Program-made: the position numbers and the translations under genes
Origin: JALVCQ01 sp964452325
GTDB taxonomy: Bacteria > Bacteroidota > Bacteroidia > JAADEI01 > JALVCQ01
DNA length: 19,927 bases
Assembly (NCBI GenBank): GCA_964452325.1
Contig: CAYVLB010000020.1
Span: 1 to 19,927 of the forward strand
Direction of reading: 5' to 3'
The notes under the pieces: generated by a model
The model's database searches: none
What the model saw: only the letters and a program-made list of their open reading frames with translations
What the model was told of the DNA's origin: nothing
In this document: one piece after another, positions 1 to 7,603 of the stretch
Position numbering within the stretch: position 1 is the stretch's first letter
Layout: each line of letters opens with the position of its first letter

Positions 1-764
1 AGGGTGAAGAGATTAGCTACCCCTTCCGACATGGGTTGATTGGGTTGGGTGGGTCCGCTGTCGGTCAATGCGCGCATGACTTTTTTGCGGATAACGCTGG
101 GCGGATCCACCAGGAATATTGCATTACTGGGGCTTTCGGACTTTCCCATCTTGCCACTGCCGTCCAGTCCTGGGATTTTGATCAGTTTGCCTTGAGGGCT
201 TAATGGCTGGGGAAGTGGAAAGATTGTTCGGCTGTAGATTCGGTTGAAACGGGCAGCAAAGTTTCGGGCCATTTCGAGGTGTTGTTCTTGGTCTTTGCCC
301 ACGGGGACCAACGTCCCTTTGTGGATGAGGATGTCTGCTGCCATTAATACGGGATAGGTGAGTAATCCGGCATTGACGTTATCGGGTTGTTTGCGGACTT
401 TTTCCTTAAAAGAGGTACAGCGTTCGAGTTCTCCCACATAGGCATTCATATTAAGAAACAGGTAAAGCTCGGCTACTTCGGGGACTCCGCTTTGGACATA
501 AAGGGTCGCTTGTTCGGGGTCGATACCGCATGCGAGATATTCGGCAATGAGGCTCTGGGTGGTTTGGGCAAGGTCCTGAGGATTGGGATGGGTGGTGAGG
601 GTGTGATAGTCAGCAATAAAGAAGTAGGAAGGGTATTTGGTCTGTACAATAGCAAATTGACGTACGGCCCCGAAATAATTACCCAGGTGAAGATGGCCGG
701 TCGCCCTCAATCCACTGACCACGATGTCCGAAAAATGTGGAGAAGGTGAGGAATTGGTGGACAT
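1..764 (-). CDS. trpS: Tryptophanyl-tRNA synthetase, partial (C-terminal end outside window)
   Basis: Class Ic aminoacyl-tRNA synthetase that charges tRNA-Trp in the cytoplasm. The gene starts at ATG 764 and is cut by the left edge after about 254 codons, out of the 320-340 usual for the family. The HIGH-type signature is seen as TGHLHLGNY at residues 22-30. The second ATP-binding loop reads KMGKS at about 205-209, where the textbook form is KMSKS. The stretch before it (about 198-204) and the VIRKKVMRALTDSGP segment after it are typical of bacterial TrpRS. The aconitase stop (768-770) lies 3 bases upstream, and the bases TAGGAA formed by that stop may act as ribosome binding site, so the two genes are probably co-transcribed. 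The identity is secure. The downstream neighbour cannot be seen. Confidence 0.95.
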   Translation of the reverse strand, partial: MSTNSSPSPHFSDIVVSGLRATGHLHLGNYFGAVRQFAIVQTKYPSYFFIADYHTLTTHPNPQDLAQTTQSLIAEYLACGIDPEQATLYVQSGVPEVAELYLFLNMNAYVGELERCTSFKEKVRKQPDNVNAGLLTYPVLMAADILIHKGTLVPVGKDQEQHLEMARNFAARFNRIYSRTIFPLPQPLSPQGKLIKIPGLDGSGKMGKSESPSNAIFLVDPPSVIRKKVMRALTDSGPTQPNQPMSEGVANLFT

Positions 765-767
765 TTC

Positions 768-3446
768 CTAATGGATTTTGGCCGATTTCATAAATTGCTT
801 CAAGACGTAGTTCAGGATGCCTCCCGATTTATAATAAGCGATTTCGACATCGGAGTCGAGTCGTAGCTTGACGTCAAATTCGGTACGGATACTTCCATCC
901 GGTGCATGAGCAATTACATGCAACAATTGGCCAGGCTGGAGGCCTTCGGATAGTCCAATAATGTCGAATGTTTCGTCGCCTTTCAGTCCGAGGGTATCGG
1001 CATTTTGTCCAGGCAAGAATTCAAGTGGCAAGACGCCCATTCCGACAAGATTGCTTCGATGAATGCGTTCGAAGCTTTCTGCAATGACAGCCCGTATTCC
1101 CAGTAATCGAGTTCCTTTGGCTGCCCAGTCACGTGATGATCCTGTGCCATACTCTTTGCCAGCAATCACGATGAGTGGGTGTTGTTCTTGGCCATATTGT
1201 CGGGCAGCTTCAAAAACGGTGGTTTCGGTGCCTTCGGGGAAGTGGCGCGTCCATCCTCCTTCGCGCGTTACCAGTCGGTTACGAAGGCGGATGTTGCCAA
1301 ACGTACCCCGAATCATTACTTCATGATTTCCTCTCCGCGAGCCATATGAGTTGAAATCTTTGGGACTTACTCCTTGCGATTGAAGGTATTGGCCAGCAGG
1401 TGAATCGGGTGGGATGCTACCGGCAGGGGATATATGATCGGTAGTAACTGTATCACCCAATTTTAGCAACACGCGGGCCCCTCGGATATCCTTAAAGGCT
1501 TCGAGAGCATATGCTTCCGAGAAAAAAGGTGGCTCTTGAATATAGGTGGAAGCAGGATCCCACGTATAAATCTGTCCGCTAGGGGCTTTTAGGGATTTCC
1601 AATGTTCGTCGCCTTGGAAGGCAGTGCGGTAATTCTCACGATAAAACTTGGGATTAAGGGCTAAATGGTAATACTCGGCGATTTCTTCCCCGGACGGCCA
1701 TAATTCTTTCAAGTAGACCGGTTTTCCGTTGGGATCGTAGGCAATTGGATCGGTGCTAAAATCAATGTCAATGCGTCCCGCAATGGCATATGCCACCACC
1801 AGCATGGGCGATGCCAAAAAGTTCATTCGTATTTTCTGGTGAATTCGAGCTTCGAAGTTGCGATTACCCGATAATACGGAAGCTACGATCAAACCACTTG
1901 CATCAATGGTCTGTCCGATCTTTTCTGGTAGGGGGCCACTGTTGCCAATACATGTGGTACAGCCATATCCTACCACATGAAAGCGGAGTGCTTCCAGGTA
2001 TTCCAGCAATCCACTTTCTTCCAAATATTGTGTTACCACACGCGACCCAGGTGCCAAGCTGGTTTTGACCCATGGTTTAATGTTGATTCCGCGTTCAACG
2101 GCTTTTTTGGCAATCAGGCCTGCGCCCAGCATTACCGTTGGGTTGGAGGTATTGGTACAGCTGGTAATGGAAGCGATTACGACGCTGGCATCACCGATTT
2201 CGATTTTTTCTCCGTTCAATTGAATGGATGTTTTGCGAGGAGCTGGGCGTTTGAAGTCTTCCTGGAGGATCTGATGGATGGTTTGGGGGGCCTTTTTAAG
2301 GGGGATTTTGTCGTGAGGACGGCGGGGGCCAGAGATGGTGGGTTCGATGCTGGACAAGTCAATTTCCACCAGTTCATCGTATTGGATGTTTTCATTCCCG
2401 GCCCGCCAAAGGCAATTTTCTTTGGCATAGGTTTCGACACGTCGAACATGGGTTTCTTCTCGTCCAGTAGCCCGCAAATATTCAAGGGTTCGGGAGTCGA
2501 TGGGGAAGTAGGTGGTCGTGCATCCAAATTCGGGCGACATGTTGGCAATGGTGGCCCGGTCTTGAACCGTCAACGAGTCGAGTCCGTCTCCAAACACCTC
2601 TACCAACTTACCCACTACGCCGACCTGTCGCAGTCGGTGCGTAATAGTGAGTACGAGGTCGGTGGTTGTGGCGCCTTCGGGTAATTGACCAATTAGCTTA
2701 AGTCCTACCACCGGTGGTTTGAGCATGTAGATGGGTTGGTCGAGCAGGGCGGCTTCGGCTTCGATACCACCAACGCCCCATCCCAGCACACTTACACCAC
2801 TGACCATGGTGGAATGGGAGTCGGTCCCCACCATCGTGTCGGGGAATAGTTGGCCGTTGCGCTCGGTTACCACGGATGACAGATATTCGATATTCACCTG
2901 ATGACAGATTCCCATTCCAGGAGGAAGTACTCGAAAGTTGTCGAAGGCTTGTTCAGCCCATTTGAGCAATTGGTAACGTTCACGATTGCGTTTGTATTCT
3001 AATTCAACGTTGCGTTCAAAAGCATAAATGGTACCGAAATAATCAATTTGTACGGAGTGGTCGATGACCAAGTCGACCGGTATTGTAGGGTTAATGATTG
3101 AAGGATCGCCCCCCATGCGTGCCACCGCGCTCCGCATTGCTGCCAAATCTACGACTGCGGGGACCCCCGTGAAATCCTGCATTAACACCCGGGTAGGCTT
3201 GAATGGAATCTCTTTCCGTTCGTTGGTGAGGAAGGCTTGCAAGTGTGTTTCTGTGACGGAAAATCCGTCGTAATTGCGTAAAATGTTTTCGAACAGAATA
3301 CGTGAAACGAATGGCATTCTGTTAATGTCTATCCCGAAAACTTCTTGTGCCTTGGCCAAGGAATAAATGATTAGCTGTTGTCCATCTAATGAGAGATATT
3401 GTTGAACTTTTTCGTATGCCACTGCCGCTGCTTTTTGAGGGTACAA
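768..3446 (-). CDS. acnA: Aconitate hydratase, AcnA/IRP1 type
   Basis: TCA-cycle enzyme interconverting citrate and isocitrate through a [4Fe-4S] cluster. The 892 residues match the E. coli AcnA size (891). Recognisable blocks are LMQDFTGVPAVVDLAAMR (88-105), PPGMGICHQVNIEYLS (175-190), MVGTDSHSTMVSGVSVLG (205-222), the swivel-domain motif GDTVTTDHISPAG (664-676) and KEYGTGSSRDWAAKG (764-778). Cluster ligands are Cys430 (SITSCTNTSNP), Cys496 and Cys499 (GYGCTTCIG). The start shown is TTG 3446, the first usable codon after the upstream gene. A promoter-like TAAGTTTG overlaps it, so GTG 3422, which would remove eight residues, is a real alternative. The next ATG is residue 44, too far inside the domain. 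It is followed by trpS after 3 bases. The long single-chain AcnA form is distinct from AcnB and from the shorter mitochondrial-type aconitase that I recall in many Bacteroidota. Confidence 0.96.
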   Translation of the reverse strand: MYPQKAAAVAYEKVQQYLSLDGQQLIIYSLAKAQEVFGIDINRMPFVSRILFENILRNYDGFSVTETHLQAFLTNERKEIPFKPTRVLMQDFTGVPAVVDLAAMRSAVARMGGDPSIINPTIPVDLVIDHSVQIDYFGTIYAFERNVELEYKRNRERYQLLKWAEQAFDNFRVLPPGMGICHQVNIEYLSSVVTERNGQLFPDTMVGTDSHSTMVSGVSVLGWGVGGIEAEAALLDQPIYMLKPPVVGLKLIGQLPEGATTTDLVLTITHRLRQVGVVGKLVEVFGDGLDSLTVQDRATIANMSPEFGCTTTYFPIDSRTLEYLRATGREETHVRRVETYAKENCLWRAGNENIQYDELVEIDLSSIEPTISGPRRPHDKIPLKKAPQTIHQILQEDFKRPAPRKTSIQLNGEKIEIGDASVVIASITSCTNTSNPTVMLGAGLIAKKAVERGINIKPWVKTSLAPGSRVVTQYLEESGLLEYLEALRFHVVGYGCTTCIGNSGPLPEKIGQTIDASGLIVASVLSGNRNFEARIHQKIRMNFLASPMLVVAYAIAGRIDIDFSTDPIAYDPNGKPVYLKELWPSGEEIAEYYHLALNPKFYRENYRTAFQGDEHWKSLKAPSGQIYTWDPASTYIQEPPFFSEAYALEAFKDIRGARVLLKLGDTVTTDHISPAGSIPPDSPAGQYLQSQGVSPKDFNSYGSRRGNHEVMIRGTFGNIRLRNRLVTREGGWTRHFPEGTETTVFEAARQYGQEQHPLIVIAGKEYGTGSSRDWAAKGTRLLGIRAVIAESFERIHRSNLVGMGVLPLEFLPGQNADTLGLKGDETFDIIGLSEGLQPGQLLHVIAHAPDGSIRTEFDVKLRLDSDVEIAYYKSGGILNYVLKQFMKSAKIH

Positions 3447-3451
3447 ACTTA
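3444..3451 (-). promoter_or_regulatory. Candidate Bacteroidota -7 promoter element before acnA
   Basis: On the minus strand this reads TAAGTTTG, an exact fit to the TAnnTTTG consensus of Bacteroidota housekeeping promoters. No good -33 TTTG lies at the usual 18-20 base spacing. The element shares its last three bases with the annotated TTG start of acnA, so if it is used, translation must begin further downstream. The rest of the 52-base gap (3447-3498) holds only a 4-base-pair inverted repeat that is too weak to call. Confidence 0.3.
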
Positions 3452-3498
3452 CAATTCCGCTTTGGTGGCGGCTTTGTTTTATGCAGTTGGTATGGGAA

Positions 3499-4455
3499 TC
3501 AGCTTTTAGGAATGTGCTTCTCGGGGGTGTCTACATCGACGGATGATTGGTCTTCTGTCTTTTTTCGGAATGTTTCCACGATGTGCTCTGCCCACTGGAA
3601 GGTTTCGGTGTGTTGTTGTTCTGTGGGTTGATGTCGGGCAAACTTGACCATGTCGGTCCGTTGCAGAAACTGTAGGAGGGTTTTGTAGTCACCGTCGATA
3701 TTCTTCTGATGGAGGGAGGTAGATATTTCTGAGGATGGGATTTCGAGGATCGGTAGCTGATATTCGTCTTCGAGAAACTTTCGGACAATGTGACTGAGCT
3801 CAGTGTAGTATGCCCATACATTGCCTTTCTGCCACTTCTTTTGTCGTTGGAGGATTTGAAGGCGGTGGCGTGCATATTCATAAGGTGAGAGCTGTTGTTC
3901 GAGGGGTAGAGATATTTTGTGGCGACGCTGATAGAGCCACCATCCGATTCCAGCGAGCAGCAAAATCCCTATCAGGATGCTCCAAATCCAACGATTTCGT
4001 GATGGGAGCAGTGGGGTGGCTGTGTTGGCAGGCAAGCTCATGACAGGGTGGATGGGCCGGAGGCCTTTACTGGTATCGATATTGGGCCAGTAGATATGAA
4101 CTTTAGGAGGAGGGACCGGCAGGGAGGTCGTTGTTCCTTGATGTTGTAAGATCCATTGGGCAGCGAGTTGGTGAATTCCCGAGTCAAATCCGCTAAAAGG
4201 AATGCGAACATGGAGGGTCAAGGGAAGGGCGGTCGAATCGGTATCCACTTGGGGACGTCCCCACCATTCCAATCCTTGTAATGAATCAGAAGGCAGAATC
4301 TCAAGATGACTTTGGGGTGGAATTCGTAGACGTACGTGCCACACATTCGGCATTCCTAACATCATTCGGGGTGAATCTACCCACGAACGTTCAATGCGCA
4401 CTTGGGCATTGAGTCCCCATGCTACTAGCCATCCCAGCCACCATAATCGTTTCAT
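3499..4455 (-). CDS. BatD/DUF4381-like membrane-anchored protein
   Basis: Likely envelope partner of the MoxR-DUF58 pair encoded just upstream. The N-terminus (1-17, WWLGWLVAWGLNA) looks like a signal peptide with cleavage before Gln18. Residues 18-150 form a predicted periplasmic beta-rich region. A single membrane segment spans about 156-174 and is followed by a basic stretch, so the C-terminal 140 residues should be cytoplasmic. That part has features I associate with the C-terminal region of BatD/DUF4381 proteins: a YYTELSHIVRKFLEDEY helix (216-232), a short I-P-S-S-E-I segment and a DMVKFARHQP segment (268-277). The start ATG overlaps the DUF58 stop by four bases (ATGA), which implies translational coupling. 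No von Willebrand BatA or BatB gene follows; aconitase comes next after 52 bases. The family call is moderate and the exact function is unknown. Confidence 0.72.
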   Translation of the reverse strand: MKRLWWLGWLVAWGLNAQVRIERSWVDSPRMMLGMPNVWHVRLRIPPQSHLEILPSDSLQGLEWWGRPQVDTDSTALPLTLHVRIPFSGFDSGIHQLAAQWILQHQGTTTSLPVPPPKVHIYWPNIDTSKGLRPIHPVMSLPANTATPLLPSRNRWIWSILIGILLLAGIGWWLYQRRHKISLPLEQQLSPYEYARHRLQILQRQKKWQKGNVWAYYTELSHIVRKFLEDEYQLPILEIPSSEISTSLHQKNIDGDYKTLLQFLQRTDMVKFARHQPTEQQHTETFQWAEHIVETFRKKTEDQSSVDVDTPEKHIPKS

Positions 4456-5327
4456 CGGGTTTCACGCCGTTTGAAAAAATTGAGCAGTTCGTTGACGTAG
4501 GGTCGGTGGGTGGTCAGTTGAAGCACGTCAGCACCACTTCGTAGAAAAGTGTTTCGAAAGGTGTCGGCATGTTGTTGGAAATGTTGAGCAAAAGCTTTGC
4601 GCGTGAAGCTTCGGGAGGTATTGATCCATCCATAGGAGTCGGTTTCGCCGTCATAGGCATGAATGGTCCCCACCATTGGCAATTGCGTTTCCCAGGGATC
4701 GTATAGCTGGATACCGATTACATCGTGATTGCGAGCCATGATGCGTAGTGATCGCTCATAGCCAGTGGTTAGAAAATCAGATAAGCAGAAGATAATGGAT
4801 CGACGCTTGAGCACTCGCTGGACAAACTCGAAGGGTGTGTTAAGATCTGTGCCATGTCCCGTGGGATGATAGGCTAATATATCGCGGATAATGCGGAGGA
4901 TATGGGATCGTCCTTTGCGTAAGGGTATGAAGTGTTCTACTTCATCGGTGAAAAAAATAGCGCCTACCTTGTCGTTGTTTGCCATGGCAGAAAAGGCCAG
5001 TACTGCTGTGATTTCTGCGGCGCGCTCGGCTTTGAATGCATTGTATGTACCAAACTGAAACGAAGCGCTAGCATCCAGCAAAAGCATAACGGTGAGTTCC
5101 CGCTCCTCTTCAAACACCTTTACGAAAGGGCGCCGAAGTCGGGCAGTGACTTTCCAATCAATCAGCCGGATGTCATCGCCGGGTACGTATTCTCGGACCT
5201 CCGCAAATGCAATTCCTCGCCCTTTGAACGCGCTGTGATATTGGCCCGCAAATAGATGATTTGACAGTCTGCGGGCACGAATTTCGATGCGGCGGACTTT
5301 GCGGAGCAGGTCGCGGGGATTCGGCAT
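4452..5327 (-). CDS. DUF58 (von Willebrand-like) protein
   Basis: DUF58 proteins almost always travel with MoxR AAA+ ATPases and are thought to take part in ATPase-assisted maturation or stress functions at the membrane. The family core is clear: HSAFKGRGIAFAEVREYVPG (31-50), then DDIRLIDWKVTARLRRPFVK (51-70) and a FEEER motif. It is followed by a VWA-type domain with a MIDAS-like DASAS (Asp85, Ser87, Ser89), Thr160 and Asp184 (LSDF). The protein has 291 residues and no membrane segment, so it is probably cytosolic or peripheral. It starts five bases after the moxR stop and its stop overlaps the next gene by four bases, placing it in the middle of a tight three-gene unit. Its biochemical role is not established, even for well-studied relatives. 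Confidence 0.92.
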   Translation of the reverse strand: MPNPRDLLRKVRRIEIRARRLSNHLFAGQYHSAFKGRGIAFAEVREYVPGDDIRLIDWKVTARLRRPFVKVFEEERELTVMLLLDASASFQFGTYNAFKAERAAEITAVLAFSAMANNDKVGAIFFTDEVEHFIPLRKGRSHILRIIRDILAYHPTGHGTDLNTPFEFVQRVLKRRSIIFCLSDFLTTGYERSLRIMARNHDVIGIQLYDPWETQLPMVGTIHAYDGETDSYGWINTSRSFTRKAFAQHFQQHADTFRNTFLRSGADVLQLTTHRPYVNELLNFFKRRETR

Positions 5328-5332
5328 TTGAT

Positions 5333-6352
5333 TTAGGGTATTTCCACTTTGTTTAAGATTTCTGCAATGATCTGATCGGTTGTTATCTCATCGGCCTCTG
5401 CCTCGTATGTTAAGCCGATTCGATGGCGCAGTACGTCATAGGCGAGGGCCCGCACATCTTCGGGAATCACAAATCCCCGTTGTTTCACAAAGGCATGTGC
5501 ACGGGCCCCCAATGCCAAATTGATGCTTGCACGGGGAGAAGCCCCATATGCAATATATGGCTTCATCACTTCCAGTCCGAACTTCTCAGGATATCGGGTT
5601 GCTGCTACCAAGTGGAGAATGTACGTTTCCATTTTCTCATCCACGTATACTTTCGGTACCGTTTCCTGTGCCCGCAAGATGTCGTCGGTGGAAGCCACAG
5701 GGCGGATCGGATCGGGCTTTTGATTAATGTTTTGTCGGATAATACGGCGTTCTTCTTCAGCTTCGGGATAATTAATCACTACTTTTAGCATAAATCGGTC
5801 CACCTGGGCTTCAGGCAAAGGATAAGTCCCTTCCTGTTCGATGGGATTTTGGGTGGCCATGACCATGAAAGGGTTGGGCAGACGAAAAGTTTCCTCGCCG
5901 ATGGTTACTTGTCGTTCTTGCATTGCCTCTAAAAGGGCACTTTGCACTTTGGCGGGCGCCCGGTTAATCTCGTCGGCCAAGATCAAGTTGGCAAAAACGG
6001 GCCCTTTTTTGACCACGAACTGTTGACTGTGAAAGTCGTAGATCACTGTACCTATGATATCGGCGGGCAATAAGTCAGGGGTAAACTGGATGCGGTTGAA
6101 TTTGGCCTTCACTGCATTCGATAACGACTTAATGGCCAGTGTTTTGGCCAATCCAGGAACGCCTTCTACCAGAATGTGTCCATTGCTGATCAGCGCAATC
6201 AAGAGACGATCCAGCAAATAATGTTGCCCCACAATAATGCGGGATACTTCATTGCGGATGAGGGTAATAAAAGCACTTTCCCGTAGTATTTCTTCGTTGA
6301 GGGCGTGAATATCGGGTGCAGTGTGATGTTCCATGGAGGAAGACTTTTTCAT
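5333..6352 (-). CDS. MoxR-family AAA+ ATPase
   Basis: AAA+ ATPase of the MoxR group (AAA_3), chaperone-like proteins that act on VWA-domain partners. Counted from ATG 6352 (339 residues), Walker A is GVPGLAKT (64-71), Walker B is LILADEIN (123-130) followed by RAPAKVQSALLEAMQER, sensor 1 is ATQNP (166-170) and sensor 2 is GASPRAS (270-276). The C-terminal lid domain (about 215-335) is intact. An in-frame TTG at 6370 would add six residues and ATG 6334 would remove six. None has a good Shine-Dalgarno, and 6352 is chosen because it is the first ATG after the upstream stop. It is followed after five bases by DUF58, the standard partner, so the two are almost certainly one transcription unit. Confidence 0.93.
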   Translation of the reverse strand: MKKSSSMEHHTAPDIHALNEEILRESAFITLIRNEVSRIIVGQHYLLDRLLIALISNGHILVEGVPGLAKTLAIKSLSNAVKAKFNRIQFTPDLLPADIIGTVIYDFHSQQFVVKKGPVFANLILADEINRAPAKVQSALLEAMQERQVTIGEETFRLPNPFMVMATQNPIEQEGTYPLPEAQVDRFMLKVVINYPEAEEERRIIRQNINQKPDPIRPVASTDDILRAQETVPKVYVDEKMETYILHLVAATRYPEKFGLEVMKPYIAYGASPRASINLALGARAHAFVKQRGFVIPEDVRALAYDVLRHRIGLTYEAEADEITTDQIIAEILNKVEIP

Positions 6353-6381
6353 GGCATGAGCAACCCGCAAAAACTATACCG

Positions 6382-7026
6382 TTAACCGGTGGACGTCGTT
6401 TCGACAGTTGACCACAGAATGGTTTGCACTATTGAACCCATGACAACTCCCTTTCCATGGAGGATGCGTTTACGGTTATCAACTTGGACTGATACTTCGG
6501 CATTGGGTGGTGACCATTTTCGAAGGCGGATTTGCGTTTGGAAGTGGGGAGCAGTCCCGCCAGTGGCTTTGTAAGCGGCTTCCTTAAATGACCATAATAA
6601 AGTCATTACTTCGGGATAAGCGATTGAATCCCACAGCAGGGCACGCTCGGAGGGATGAACAAACCGGGAAGCAATGTGAAGAATTCGGGGTGTGATGCGC
6701 TCAATGTCAATTCCCACCACAAATGGCGCAGTAGCAACTACAATGTTGGTGCCGGAGTGTGCGATGGAGACGTATCTGTTTTCAGTAGTTGGCGTGCCGT
6801 TGGGGCTGTATCGAATGGGTGGCAAATTAAGTATGGTGTATGTTATCCGTCGGGCTGCCAGCCATTGCCGACGACGCAGGGGATGTCGGAGATGATTCAA
6901 CATGTTTTGCTCCTGCGGGGTAAGTTCAAGCCCAGATCGGAGGACGTGATCGGTTTCGTCGTGTGTAAGATGCCATTCTGCCACGACAATTCCAGACATC
7001 GGATACCACATGCTACGATGAGGCAT
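6382..7026 (-). CDS. 4'-phosphopantetheinyl transferase, Sfp type
   Basis: Transfers the phosphopantetheine arm of coenzyme A onto a serine of acyl or peptidyl carrier proteins. Family signatures are the N-terminal RRRQWLAARR (51-60), VSIAHSG (86-92), the Mg-binding GIDIE (105-109, Asp107 and Glu109) and WSFKEAAYKA (145-154, Lys148, Glu149, Lys153). At 214 residues it is in the Sfp/Gsp size class rather than the short AcpS class. It overlaps the end of the yigZ-like gene by 14 bases, and the MoxR gene follows after a short gap. ATG 7026 is shown; ATG 7011 and ATG 6999 also lie ahead of the domain and cannot be excluded. No NRPS or PKS gene is in the window, so the target may simply be fatty-acid ACP. 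Confidence 0.9.
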   Translation of the reverse strand: MPHRSMWYPMSGIVVAEWHLTHDETDHVLRSGLELTPQEQNMLNHLRHPLRRRQWLAARRITYTILNLPPIRYSPNGTPTTENRYVSIAHSGTNIVVATAPFVVGIDIERITPRILHIASRFVHPSERALLWDSIAYPEVMTLLWSFKEAAYKATGGTAPHFQTQIRLRKWSPPNAEVSVQVDNRKRILHGKGVVMGSIVQTILWSTVETTSTG

Positions 7027-7603
7027 TCCCTGAGATATGAGCTTTGAGGAACTGTTCGAATTCGTTTTGACACTGAGACGGTAGGTGAATTTGGAAAGTC
7101 ACTCCATCTGGCGTGTAATGGCGTTGGCGAATGCAGATATGGTGCCGTCGGGCAAATTGCTCGAATCGGATAGCCGCTACCGAGGAAAGGGTTAGGCGTG
7201 TTTCCGTAAAGGGCTCGAAGGTAACAATACGGGCATTGGATAATGCAGTGCGGATCGTTGCCCCATATGCTCGAATTAATCCTCCTTTTCCGAGGAGAAT
7301 ACCTCCGAAGTAACGGATAACAATACCGATAACGTTAACAAGGTCGGCACGTCGGAGCGCCCAAAGAATGGGCTGCCCCGCGGTGAACCGAGGCTCACCG
7401 TCATCGTAGGCTGACTCGACAATCTCCCCCGATCTCCAGATGCGGTAGGCATAGCAGATATGACGAGCCTTAGGATGTTGTTGTCGGATTTCTTTTAGCA
7501 AGGGCGAAATTCTTTCAACTTGGTCAATGGGTATTACCATGCCGTGAAATCGGCTTTTTTTAACTTCTACCAATCCAGTTTCTTTCGACACGATGGTTTT
7601 CAT
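7013..7603 (-). CDS. YigZ/IMPACT (UPF0029) family protein
   Basis: Conserved protein related to E. coli YigZ and eukaryotic IMPACT; the bacterial function is not firmly known, with links to translation regulation. From ATG 7603 the product has 196 residues. The UPF0029 core is evident: KKSRFHGMVIPI (15-26), ARHICYAYRI (46-55), YDDGEPRFTAGQPIL (66-80) and the signature VIRYFGGILLGKGGLIRAYG (95-114). The remaining 80 residues match the position of the DUF1949 ferredoxin-like domain. A longer frame back to ATG 7669 exists but would lie inside the permease gene and add 22 residues that resemble nothing in the family. ATG 7603 overlaps the permease stop as ATGA, which supports it. The 3' end overlaps the phosphopantetheinyl transferase by 14 bases. 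Confidence 0.92.
   Translation of the reverse strand: MKTIVSKETGLVEVKKSRFHGMVIPIDQVERISPLLKEIRQQHPKARHICYAYRIWRSGEIVESAYDDGEPRFTAGQPILWALRRADLVNVIGIVIRYFGGILLGKGGLIRAYGATIRTALSNARIVTFEPFTETRLTLSSVAAIRFEQFARRHHICIRQRHYTPDGVTFQIHLPSQCQNEFEQFLKAHISGNASS

Noticed and set aside
387..749. Open 120-codon plus-strand frame opposite trpS
   Set aside because: The minus strand encodes clear TrpRS motifs over the whole stretch, so this is a shadow frame.
1977..2684. Open 235-codon plus-strand frame inside aconitase
   Set aside because: It is antisense to an intact, highly conserved enzyme, shows no recognisable motif and has no plausible start region.
6368..6378. TATAGTTTTTG before moxR as a promoter
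   Set aside because: The spacing is one base too long for TAnnTTTG and there is no -33 box; the gap to the upstream gene is short enough for read-through.
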